Position numbers and translations under genes: made by a program. Of a stretch of DNA of 64,000 nucleotides, positions 47,151-55,220 are shown one piece after another. The notes beneath the pieces were generated by a model. That model did not search any database, was not told where the DNA came from, and was given only the letters and a program-made list of their open reading frames with translations. Origin of the DNA: Streptomyces sp. NRRL B-24484 (GTDB taxonomy: Bacteria; Actinomycetota; Actinomycetes; Streptomycetales; Streptomycetaceae); contig NZ_JOAI01000015.1 of NCBI RefSeq assembly GCF_000717715.1, forward strand, positions 62,001 through 126,000. Reading direction: 5' to 3'. Numbering within the stretch: the first letter of the stretch is position 1; each line of letters begins with the position of its first letter.

Positions 47151-48575
47151 ATGCGATCACTCTCCCTGCCCCGCCGCCGTACCGTGCTCTCCGCCGCCGC
47201 CGTGGCCACCGCCGGGGCCGCGCTCGCCCGACCCGCCGCCGCCACGCCCGCGCTCGCCGCACCCGCCGTCGGGATGCCCAGCGACGCCGCGGCCGCCCGG
47301 GAGGTCCGCGACGAGTTCGTGCACAGCTGGGAGGGGTACAAACGGGCCGCCTGGGGCTACGACGAGGTCCGGCCGGTCTCCGGCGGCCGCAACGACTTCT
47401 TCGCGGACGGGCACACCTTCGGCCTGTCCATCGTCGAGGCGCTGGACACCCTGTGGCTCATGGAGCTGGACGACGAGGTCGCCCGCGCCGCCGACTGGAT
47501 CGAGCAGGAGTTCGACCCGACCCAGGACGCCGACGTGCAGGTCTTCGAGACGGTCATCCGGCTGGTCGGCGGCCTGGTCTCCGGCTACCTCTGCACCGGC
47601 CGGCGGCCGCTGCTCGACCGCTGCCGCGAACTCGCGGACCGGCTGCTGCCCGCCTTCACCCGCTCCCCCACCGGCATGCCCTACCGGTACGTCAACCTGC
47701 GGACCGGGGCGGTCTCCGGCGGCACCAGCCCGCTCGCCGAGATCGGCTCCAACATCCTCGAGTTCGGCATGCTCTCGCAGCTGACGGGCAACCAGAAGTA
47801 CTGGGACGCGGCGAAGCGCGCCATGCGGGCGGTCTTCGACCGGCGCTCGGCCCTCGGCCTGCTCGGCACCTCGCTGAACATCGAGACCGGCCGCTGGACG
47901 GACACCACCTCCTGCGCCCCGAACCCGCCGGTCGACTCGTACTACGAGTACCTGTGGGCCGGCGCCGAACTCTTCGGGGACGGCGAACTCCGCGACTGGT
48001 ACAAGCTGCTGACCGGAGCGGTGCTCCGCTACCAGCTGGAGCACCGGGGCGGCTACGCCTGGTACAAGCAGGTCGACTACGCCACCGGGCGGACGACCGG
48101 CCGCGGCGCCTCCGAACTCGGCTCCTTCTACCCCGGGCTGCTCGGCAAGGGCGGGGACATGGACGCGGCGGTGGACTACTACAACACCTGGACGATGATC
48201 CTGGACAACAACCCGGTGGTGCCGGAGGCCATCGACTACGGCAACGCCACCGTCCGCTCGGCCCGCAACGACCTGCGGCCGGAGTACGTCAACTCCTCCT
48301 TCGACCTGTGGATGCTCACCGGCGACCGGCAGTACAAGGAGACCGCCTACGGCTACTTCGCCGGGCTGCGGGACCAGCTGCGGGTGCCGGGCGGCTACAC
48401 CGTGGCGGAGGACGTCACCACCGCCCCGCTGCGGCGCGGCGACCTGACCCCGGGCTACTGGTTCGCGGAGAACCCCAAGTACCTGTACCTGATGTTCGCG
48501 GCGGCGCCGCGCTTCGACTACCGCTCCGGGCTGCTGTCCACGGAGGGCAAGCTGATGCGCGGCGCCGTGCGCTGA
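47151..48575 (+). CDS. Secreted GH47 alpha-mannosidase
   Basis: A 474-residue exported glycoside hydrolase family 47 protein. The N-terminus PRRRTVLSAAAVATAGAAL looks like a twin-arginine or Sec signal. Catalytic acids align with class I alpha-1,2-mannosidases: Glu133 in VFETVIR, Asp262 in DSYYEYLW and Glu378 in NDLRPEYVNS; EALDTLWLMEL and LAEIGSNILEF are further family motifs, and the C-terminal STEGK corresponds to the calcium-binding NTEAH region, though His is Lys here. It would trim alpha-1,2-mannose from glycans. Standalone, tail to tail with an SGNH gene. Confidence 0.8.
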   Translation: MRSLSLPRRRTVLSAAAVATAGAALARPAAATPALAAPAVGMPSDAAAAREVRDEFVHSWEGYKRAAWGYDEVRPVSGGRNDFFADGHTFGLSIVEALDTLWLMELDDEVARAADWIEQEFDPTQDADVQVFETVIRLVGGLVSGYLCTGRRPLLDRCRELADRLLPAFTRSPTGMPYRYVNLRTGAVSGGTSPLAEIGSNILEFGMLSQLTGNQKYWDAAKRAMRAVFDRRSALGLLGTSLNIETGRWTDTTSCAPNPPVDSYYEYLWAGAELFGDGELRDWYKLLTGAVLRYQLEHRGGYAWYKQVDYATGRTTGRGASELGSFYPGLLGKGGDMDAAVDYYNTWTMILDNNPVVPEAIDYGNATVRSARNDLRPEYVNSSFDLWMLTGDRQYKETAYGYFAGLRDQLRVPGGYTVAEDVTTAPLRRGDLTPGYWFAENPKYLYLMFAAAPRFDYRSGLLSTEGKLMRGAVR

Positions 48576-48581
48576 GCCCCG

Positions 48582-49769
48582 CTAGCGGGCCGTCAGGTAC
48601 ATCCCGGCGGCGTCCCGGCCGGGCGTGTTGCGGCAGGACCAGTTGCCGGTCGGCTGCGTGTTCAGCAGGGTCAGGCAGCGGCCGAGGGCCAGTTGTGCGT
48701 AGTGGTTGGGGTGGAAGGACTCCTGCAGGGCGCCCTGGGTGGTGGTGCCCATGTCGAGGAAGCGGGCCCACTCGCTGGTGGTCGCCGACGGCGCCGTACC
48801 GGGCGCCGCCAGCCGGGTGGCCTTCGAGCAGACCTCACGGCCCTGCAGGAGGTCCCGCAGGTCGAGGAACTGCGCGCCCTTCGCGGCGGCGACCGCGGCC
48901 AGCCGGTCCGAGATCTGCGGGACGAGCGAGTCCCGGGCCCAGTCGGCGTCGAGGTCCCAGAACGGGCAGCCACCGGTGCTGGTGCGGCTCCAGCCGCTCT
49001 CCGGGTAGCGGTTCTCGCTGCTGCGCGGGATCGGCGACGGGTAGGACTGCAGCACCAGCCGGTACGAGGACGGCGCGTAGCCGGCGGCGGACATCACCGC
49101 GCGGACCTCGTCCACGGCCTTGCCGACACCGGCCATGGCGGCGTTCATCTTCGCGTCCACGGCCGCCTGCTGGTCGTCGTGGCAGTACGACCACCAGACC
49201 TCGTAGTCCTGGACGCAGGTCGAGATCACGTCGCTGAAGCCCAGGTCGTTGCCGCCGACCGAGAGCGTGATCAGCTTGACGGTGTTCTGCGCGGCGACGG
49301 CGGCCAGCTGGTCGGCCTGCGGGGCCTCGCCCTTGAACGACTGCCCGCCGTTCGCGGCACGGAAGACGTTGGCGGTGGTCGCGCCGGAGCAGGCCAGGTT
49401 GATCTGGGTCTGCGCGACGCCCGACGCCGAGCGGACCTCGGCGGAGTCGGAGCGGTCGCAGCCGGAGGCGTAGGTGGTGCCGTAGACCCGGGTCGGGTCG
49501 TAGCCGCTGCCCGTCCAGGCGCGGTCGGTGCCGTCCCGGCTGCCGCTCGCGGTGTCGCTGTTGCCGTCCCAGCGTCCGGCCTCGCCGGAGATGTAGCTGT
49601 CGCCCATCGAGACGACGGCGGTGGGACCGGCGGCTGCGGCCGGGGCGGCGGCGGTGACCATCAGCGGCAGGGCGAGGGTCGCGGCCCCGCACAGGGCGGC
49701 GAACCGGCGGACGCCGGGTCCTCTTCGGGCGGTGGTGCTTCTTCTTCGGGCAGGGCGGATCTCGGGCAC
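48582..49769 (-). CDS. Secreted SGNH/GDSL-family hydrolase
   Basis: A 395-residue exported esterase. A basic N-terminus and hydrophobic stretch (ALCGAATLALPLMVTAAAPAAA) form the signal peptide. Block I VSMGDSYISGEAGRW has the nucleophile Ser, CSGATT follows, block III is SVGGNDLGF, and the C-terminal ESFHPNHYAQ supplies the His. About six Cys may form disulfides. GGAGC precedes the GTG at 49769 by 8 bases. The gene ends 6 bases from the GH47 stop on the opposite strand. Confidence 0.88.
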   Translation of the reverse strand: MPEIRPARRRSTTARRGPGVRRFAALCGAATLALPLMVTAAAPAAAAGPTAVVSMGDSYISGEAGRWDGNSDTASGSRDGTDRAWTGSGYDPTRVYGTTYASGCDRSDSAEVRSASGVAQTQINLACSGATTANVFRAANGGQSFKGEAPQADQLAAVAAQNTVKLITLSVGGNDLGFSDVISTCVQDYEVWWSYCHDDQQAAVDAKMNAAMAGVGKAVDEVRAVMSAAGYAPSSYRLVLQSYPSPIPRSSENRYPESGWSRTSTGGCPFWDLDADWARDSLVPQISDRLAAVAAAKGAQFLDLRDLLQGREVCSKATRLAAPGTAPSATTSEWARFLDMGTTTQGALQESFHPNHYAQLALGRCLTLLNTQPTGNWSCRNTPGRDAAGMYLTAR

Positions 49770-49997
49770 GGCGAAGCTCCTGCGGACGGCCCCGCGCTGT
49801 GGGTGCGCGGGGCTGGTGAGGGTGGACCGCCGGCCGGTGGCGCGATGAAGATGGCATGGACGCGGTTATTACCGCCAGGTATCTGCATCCCACAATTCGG
49901 ACAGTGACCGGGTTTCTCCCTGCGTCACCGCCCCTCGCCGGCCCTGCGCCGGCCCCTCGCCGTCCGTTCGTTCCCGCCGCGGCGGGAGCGCCCCAGC

Positions 49998-51341
49998 TCA
50001 GACCCCCCGCGCGCCGCCGCGGCCCGCCGCCAGCACCTCCGCCACGTCCGCCGCGAGCCGCTCCGCCTCGCCGGGCTCCAGGGTCGCGACGCAGAGCCGG
50101 ATCGCCGGCTCAGAGTGCATCCGGAACCGCGCGCCGGGCGCGGGCACCCAGCCGCGCTGCACCAGCCCCGCCACCGCGGCCGTCTCGTCCCGCACCGGGA
50201 TCCAGACGTTCAGCCCGCTGCGCCCGTGCGCCGCGACCCCGCGGGCGGCCAGCGCCCGCAGCAGCGCGTCCCGGCGCTCGCGGTAGGCCGCCGCCACCCG
50301 GGCGGCCGGCGCGGCGTCGCTGCGCCACAGCTCGGCGACGGCCCGCTGCAGCAGGTGGCTGACCCAGCCCGCGCCGAGGCGCTGCCGGCCCAGGATGCGG
50401 CCGACCGTGTCCTCGTCGCCGATCGCGACGGAGAGGCGCAGGTCCGGCCCGTAGGCCTTGGCCGCCGAGCGCACCAGCAGCCGGTGCTCGGTGATCGGGA
50501 CGCCGTCCGGCCCGGCCGCCAGCGACTGGAACGGCAGGTCGACCATGCCGTGCCCGTGGTCGTCCTCGATCAGCAGGACGCCCGGGCTGCCCGCGAGTAC
50601 CTCGCGCAGGGCGGCGGCGCGGGCCGGGCTCAGCGCGGCGCCCGTCGGGTTCTGCGCCCGGCTGGTGACGATCAGGCAGCGGGCGCCCAGCGCCAGCGCG
50701 TTGGCCACCTCGACGGGCAGCGGCCCCTCGTCGTCGGTGCGGACCGGCACCGGCCTGAGGCCGAGCGCGGGCACCAGGTCGAGCAGGCTGCCCCAGCCCG
50801 GGTCCTCCACCGCGACGAGGTCGCCCGGGCGCAGCCGGGCCAGCAGGGCCCGCTCGATGGTGTCGAGCGAGCCGGAACAGACCGCGATCGCGCCGGCCGG
50901 GGCGCCGTCCGCGGCGAAGGAGGCCCGCGCGAGCTCGACCAGCCCGGGATCGGCGGGCGGGTGCCCGTACAGCACCGGCGGGCCGGCGGCCGCCGCGGCG
51001 AGGGCCGGGCCGAGCCCGGGCAGCAGTGCCGGGTCCGGATTGCCGGCGGAGAGGTCGCGGGCGCCCGGCGGGACGGCGATGCCGACCTCGTCGCGCGGGG
51101 TGGTGACCGGGCGGGGGCGGATCCGGCTGCCCTTGCGGCCGGCCGTCTCGATCACGCCGCGGTCCCGCAGCAGCCGGTAGGCGGCGGCCACGGTGTTCGG
51201 ATTCACGCCCAGCTCGACGGCGAGCTCGCGCAGCGGCGGCAGCGCGGAGCCGGGCGCCAGCCGCCCCTCGGCGACGGCCGCCTCGACGTCGGCCGCAATC
51301 TCGCTGGCCCGCCGCCCCTTGATCGTATAGTCTCCTAGCAC
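49998..51341 (-). CDS. MocR-type regulator (GntR HTH + aminotransferase)
   Basis: A 447-residue PLP-binding transcription factor. Residues 8-75 are a GntR winged helix (ALPPLRELAVELGVNPNTVAAAYRLLRDRGVIE in parts). Residues 90-447 have the class I aminotransferase fold; the Schiff-base Lys is near 295 in RSAAKAYGPDLRL, and TSRAQNPTGAAL and IEDDHGHGM are recognisable. MocR proteins respond to PLP or amino compounds. GTG at 51341 is 7 bases after CATAAT, so initiation is leaderless. A TGCACTAGTGCA palindrome sits in the divergent promoter. Confidence 0.88.
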   Translation of the reverse strand: MLGDYTIKGRRASEIAADVEAAVAEGRLAPGSALPPLRELAVELGVNPNTVAAAYRLLRDRGVIETAGRKGSRIRPRPVTTPRDEVGIAVPPGARDLSAGNPDPALLPGLGPALAAAAAGPPVLYGHPPADPGLVELARASFAADGAPAGAIAVCSGSLDTIERALLARLRPGDLVAVEDPGWGSLLDLVPALGLRPVPVRTDDEGPLPVEVANALALGARCLIVTSRAQNPTGAALSPARAAALREVLAGSPGVLLIEDDHGHGMVDLPFQSLAAGPDGVPITEHRLLVRSAAKAYGPDLRLSVAIGDEDTVGRILGRQRLGAGWVSHLLQRAVAELWRSDAAPAARVAAAYRERRDALLRALAARGVAAHGRSGLNVWIPVRDETAAVAGLVQRGWVPAPGARFRMHSEPAIRLCVATLEPGEAERLAADVAEVLAAGRGGARGV

Positions 51342-51348
51342 AAAGAAG

Positions 51349-51364
51349 ATTATGCACTAGTGCA
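51349..51364. promoter_or_regulatory. MocR operator palindrome and -10 box
   Basis: TGCACTAGTGCA (51353-51364) is a perfect 12-bp palindrome. It overlaps the minus-strand -10 CATAAT (51354-51349) of the MocR gene and lies just upstream of the divergent oxidase-family gene, so one site could control both. Confidence 0.65.
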
Positions 51365-51375
51365 GTGAGGTTGTC

Positions 51376-52047
51376 ATGTCGGACACGGCCTACTCCCGGA
51401 CTCCCCGCACCGTTCCCACCCGATCGCGCGACCGCGCCAGCTGGGACAGGGCGGCCGTGCGCGCCGTCCTCGACAGCGCCTGGGTGTGCCACTTCGGCTT
51501 CGTCGCGGACGGCGCGCCCGTCGTGCTGCCCACCATCTACGCCCGGGTCGGCGACGCGCTCTACCTGCACGGCTCGACGGGCAGCCGGCCGCTGCGCGGC
51601 GCGGGGGCCGACGAGGGCCTGCCGGTGTGCGTGACGGTCACGCTGGTCGACGGCCTCGTGCTGGCCAAGTCGGCGTTCAACCACTCCGTCAACTACCGCT
51701 CGGTGGTGGCCCACGGGGTCGCCCGCCAGGTCACCGACCCGGACGAGCTGGCGGTGGCGCTGGACGCCCTGGTCGACCGGGCGGTGCCCGGCCGCTCGGC
51801 CGACGCCCGCCGGGCGAACGCCAAGGAGCTGGCGGCGACCGCGGTCGTCCGGCTCGACCTGGACGAGGTGTCCCTCAAGTGCCGCGCCGGGGGCGTGAAC
51901 GACGACGAGGCCGACCTCGCGCTGCCGCACTGGTCGGGCGTGGTGCCGGTGCGCACGGCGTACGGGACGCCGGAGCCGCACGCGAGCACCACCGGCCCCG
52001 TCCCGGGCTACCTCGCGGACTTCGTCGCCGGTGGGCAGCCGTGCTGA
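51376..52047 (+). CDS. Pyridoxamine 5'-phosphate oxidase-family protein
   Basis: A 223-residue FMN-binding split-barrel protein of the Pyridox_ox_2 group. ASWDRAAVRAVLDSAWVCHFGF, PVVLPTIYARVGDALYLHGSTGSRPLR and SAFNHSVNYRSVVAHG (each read in parts) are conserved. It probably binds FMN or F420; activity as a true PLP synthase is unlikely. Only a weak ribosome site (GAGG) precedes the ATG. The next gene starts 7 bases inside its end. Divergent from MocR, echoing PdxR-type arrangements. Confidence 0.86.
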   Translation: MSDTAYSRTPRTVPTRSRDRASWDRAAVRAVLDSAWVCHFGFVADGAPVVLPTIYARVGDALYLHGSTGSRPLRGAGADEGLPVCVTVTLVDGLVLAKSAFNHSVNYRSVVAHGVARQVTDPDELAVALDALVDRAVPGRSADARRANAKELAATAVVRLDLDEVSLKCRAGGVNDDEADLALPHWSGVVPVRTAYGTPEPHASTTGPVPGYLADFVAGGQPC

Positions 52048-52700
52048 TCCGGCCGTGGGACCGCGGCGGTGACGCCGAGTGGCGCGCCTGGCTCGCCGAG
52101 GGCCGGGACTTCGGGGTGCTCGCCGCCAACGGGCCGGAGGGCGAGGGCCCGGTGCTCGTCCCGACGCACTTCCTGCTGGACGCGGACGCCGGCGAGGTCC
52201 TGCTCCACCTCGCGGCGCCCAACCCGGTCTGGGCCGCCCTGCGGGCCGACCCGCACGTCACCCTGGCGGTGACGGACGACTACGCCTACGCCCCCGGCTA
52301 CTGGCGGGCCGAGCCGGGCACGCCGACCAGCCTGTACGCCTCGGTGCACTTCCACTGCACCGCCGAGATCGTCGAGGACGCGGCGGGCAAGGCCGCGATC
52401 CTCCGCCGCCAGCTGGCGCACTTCCAGCCGGAGGCACCGCTCGACGTCACCCCCGGCGAGGCGCCGTTCGGGCCGCTGCTGAGCGGTCTGCGCGGGCTGC
52501 GGCTGACGGTCCGCGAGGTCCGGGCGAAGTTCAAGTACGACGACAAGAAGCCGGTGGCCGAGCAGGCGGCACTCGCCGAGCGGCTCGCCGAACGCGGCAC
52601 GGGGCTGGACGCCGGGGCCCGGGCGCAGCTGCTGCGGCGCAACACCCTGCGGACGGCCGCGACGGACGGCCCGCACCCCGGCCGGGCCGCTCGGCCGTAG
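52041..52700 (+). CDS. PaiB-like FMN-binding split-barrel protein
   Basis: A 219-residue protein of the PaiB/FMN-binding negative regulator family: FGVLAANGPEGEGPVLVPTHFLLD, EVLLHLAAPNPVWAAL and SLYASVHFHCTAEIV read in parts, then KFKYDDKKP near the C-terminus, which matches PaiB's KLSQNR-like region. In Bacillus PaiB affects protease and sporulation genes; here function is inferred only. The GTG start overlaps the preceding gene by 7 bases, so the two are translationally coupled. Confidence 0.85.
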   Translation: MLIRPWDRGGDAEWRAWLAEGRDFGVLAANGPEGEGPVLVPTHFLLDADAGEVLLHLAAPNPVWAALRADPHVTLAVTDDYAYAPGYWRAEPGTPTSLYASVHFHCTAEIVEDAAGKAAILRRQLAHFQPEAPLDVTPGEAPFGPLLSGLRGLRLTVREVRAKFKYDDKKPVAEQAALAERLAERGTGLDAGARAQLLRRNTLRTAATDGPHPGRAARP

Positions 52701-52772
52701 GACGTGTCTTCGACGGGCGCACGGACACCGCACAGGGGTGCGTGCGGTACCCGTCGCCTTTGAAGACACGTC
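52701..52772. repeat. 72-bp compound inverted repeat (MITE-like)
   Basis: Outer perfect 11-bp inverted repeats GACGTGTCTTC (52701-52711) and GAAGACACGTC (52762-52772) enclose GACGGG/CCCGTC and ACCGCAC/GTGCGGT pairs, so the whole 72 bp can fold into one long interrupted stem. It begins directly after the PaiB-like stop codon. No target-site duplication is evident. Confidence 0.7.
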
Positions 52773-52885
52773 GCCCGGGCGGCCCGGCCCGGCGGGCGGC
52801 GGGGGCCCGGAGCTGATGGACTGTGGGACGTGCCCTGTCCATCCGGCCGAGCAGGAGGGCCGCCGACCGCCGAGGAGCCGCTCGC

Positions 52886-54289
52886 GTGTCCACCTCTCCG
52901 CCGGACGCCGAGGACCACCTCGGCCACGTCGTCTTCATCTCGGCCGCGGCCGCGATGGGTGGCTTCCTCTTCGGCTACGACAGCGCCGTCATCAACGGTG
53001 CGGTGACGGGCATTCAGCAGCACTTCGAGGTGGGCAACGGCACGACGGCCTTCGTCGTCGCGATCGCGCTGCTCGGCTCGGCGTTCGGCGCGGTGATCGC
53101 CGGACGGCTCGCCGACCACCTCGGCCGGGTGCGGACGATGCTGCTGGCCGCGGTGCTGTTCGCGATCAGCGGCGTCGGGTCGATGTTCCCGCCGGGCATC
53201 GGCCTGCTCGGCTTCTGGCGGGTCGTCGGCGGCATCGCGATCGGCATCGCCTCGGTGATCGCACCGACCTACATCGCCGAGGTCGCGCCCACCGCCTACC
53301 GGGGCCGGCTGGCCTCCTTCCAGCAGCTGGCGATCGTGCTCGGCATCACCATCTCCCAGCTCGCCAACTACGCGCTCAACCAGGCGGCCGGCGGCGAGTC
53401 CACCAACCACCTCGGCGGCATCCAGGCCTGGCAGTGGATGCTCGGCGTGGAGGCGATCCCCGCGCTGGTGTACGGGCTGATGGCGCTGGCCATCCCGGAG
53501 TCGCCGCGCTACCTGATCGCCGACCGCCGCGAGGAGCAGGCCCGCGAGGTGCTCGCCGAGGTGGAGGGACCGGACGTCGACCTGGACGCGCGGATCGCCG
53601 AGATCCGGGCGGTGCTGGAGTCCGCGCACAAGCCGCGGGCGAAGGACCTGCTGGGCGGGCGGTTCGGGCTGCTGCCGATCGTCTGGATCGGCATCGGCGC
53701 CTCGGTCTTCCAGCAGTTCGTCGGCATCAACGTGATCTTCTACTACTCCTCCTTCCTCTGGCAGTCGGTGGGCATCAACGAGTCCAACTCGCTGCTGATC
53801 AGCCTCTCCACCTCGATCATCAACGTGATCGGCACGGTGCTCGCGATGTCCCTGGTCGACCGGATCGGCCGCAAGCCGCTGGCGCTGGCGGGCTCGGTGG
53901 GCATGGCCGTCGCCCTGGGCACCGCCGCCTGGGCCTTCTCCTACCGGGAGGGCACCGGCGACGGCGCGACGCTCGACCAGACCTACGCCACGGTCGCCCT
54001 GGTCGCCGCGCACGTCTTCGTGTTCTGCTTCGCCTTCTCCTGGGGCGTGGTGGTCTGGGTGCTGCTCGGCGAGATGTTCCCCAACCGGATCCGGGCACTG
54101 GCGCTGTCGGTGGCGGCCTCCGCACAGTGGCTCGCCAACTGGGCGATCACCGTCTCCTTCCCGGACCTCGCCGACTGGAACCTGTCGGCGACGTACGCCA
54201 TCTACGCCGGATTCGCGCTGCTCTCCATCCCGTTCGTGGTCCTCTTCATCCGGGAGACCAAGGGGCGCGCCCTGGAGGAGATGGGCTGA
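52886..54289 (+). CDS. glcP: Sugar porter, glucose permease GlcP-like
   Basis: A 467-residue MFS sugar/H+ symporter with 12 helices. MGGFLFGYDSAVINGAV opens the protein; RLADHLGRVR, PESPRYLI, GASVFQQFVGINVIFYY, DRIGRKPL and FSWGVVVWVLLGEMFPNRIR are sugar-porter motifs. The sequence closely resembles S. coelicolor GlcP (glucose permease, recalled), including the GRALEEMG-type C-terminus. GAGGAG lies 8 bases before the GTG at 52886. Sits downstream of the compound inverted repeat. Confidence 0.88.
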   Translation: MSTSPPDAEDHLGHVVFISAAAAMGGFLFGYDSAVINGAVTGIQQHFEVGNGTTAFVVAIALLGSAFGAVIAGRLADHLGRVRTMLLAAVLFAISGVGSMFPPGIGLLGFWRVVGGIAIGIASVIAPTYIAEVAPTAYRGRLASFQQLAIVLGITISQLANYALNQAAGGESTNHLGGIQAWQWMLGVEAIPALVYGLMALAIPESPRYLIADRREEQAREVLAEVEGPDVDLDARIAEIRAVLESAHKPRAKDLLGGRFGLLPIVWIGIGASVFQQFVGINVIFYYSSFLWQSVGINESNSLLISLSTSIINVIGTVLAMSLVDRIGRKPLALAGSVGMAVALGTAAWAFSYREGTGDGATLDQTYATVALVAAHVFVFCFAFSWGVVVWVLLGEMFPNRIRALALSVAASAQWLANWAITVSFPDLADWNLSATYAIYAGFALLSIPFVVLFIRETKGRALEEMG

Positions 54290-54412
54290 CGGGGGCGGCC
54301 GCGCTCACCCGATCGGCGCGGTGCGCGTCCCGCGTGCCGCACCGCCGCCGCGCATAGCATCGTCCCCGCACCCGCCGCCCGCCGCGCACGCGGCCCACCC
54401 CCCGGAGAGGCC

Positions 54413-55105
54413 ATGGGCAGTGCCCCGCAGAACGTCACCTTCCCGAGCAACGGGGGGACGGCACACGGCTACCTGGCGATGCCGCCGCAGAGCACTGGTC
54501 CGGCGCTGGTGGTCGTCCAGGAGTGGTGGGGTCTGACCTCGCACATGGTGTCGACGGTGGACCGCTTCGCCGCGGAGGGCTTCGTCACCCTCGCGCCGGA
54601 CCTGTTCGGCGGTGCCACCACGCACGACCGCGAGGAGGCCGCCCGGATGCTGCGCGAGCTGCCGGCCGACCGGGCCGCCCGCGACCTGCGCGGTGCGGTG
54701 GACTTCCTGCTCGGGCTGCCGCACGTGGTCGGGGACGCGGTCGGCGTGGTCGGGTTCTGCATGGGCGGCGGGTTCGCCCTGGTGCTGGCTTCGCAGGAGG
54801 GCGACCGGGTCGCCGCGGTGGTGCCCTTCTACGGCCTGCCGAGGATCCCGGACTTCGACTACCGCGGGCTGACGGCGCACGTGCTCGGCCACTACGGCGA
54901 GGAGGACCGCTCGATCCCGCAGGAGGCGGTGGACGAGGCCGCGATGCTCATCGGCGAGGCCACCGACCGCCGGCCGGAGATCCACTTCTACCCGGCCGGG
55001 CACGCCTTCATGAACGACGAGAACCACGCCGGCACCTACGATCCGCTGCAGGCCGACATCGCCTGGCAGCGCACGCTCAGCTTCCTCTGGGGGCACCTGG
55101 GCTGA
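54413..55105 (+). CDS. Dienelactone hydrolase family protein
   Basis: A 230-residue alpha/beta hydrolase. The nucleophile is Cys in VGFCMGGGFAL near 118, with acid in GEEDRSIP near 165 and base His in PAGHAFMND near 198, the Cys-Asp-His triad of dienelactone hydrolases; QEWWGLTSH near 36 is also typical. It would hydrolyse lactones from aromatic breakdown or related esters. GGAGAGG lies 3 bases before the ATG. TAGCAT at 54355-54360 is a possible -10. Confidence 0.9.
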   Translation: MGSAPQNVTFPSNGGTAHGYLAMPPQSTGPALVVVQEWWGLTSHMVSTVDRFAAEGFVTLAPDLFGGATTHDREEAARMLRELPADRAARDLRGAVDFLLGLPHVVGDAVGVVGFCMGGGFALVLASQEGDRVAAVVPFYGLPRIPDFDYRGLTAHVLGHYGEEDRSIPQEAVDEAAMLIGEATDRRPEIHFYPAGHAFMNDENHAGTYDPLQADIAWQRTLSFLWGHLG

Positions 55106-55220
55106 CCGGGCCGACCCGTCCGACCGCCGGATCGCCGCGCCCCGGGCCGACCGCCCCCACCGGACGGCGGGTACCGGAAACCGGATGGACATCGCGCGGC
55201 GGAACGCCGATAGTCTCCGG

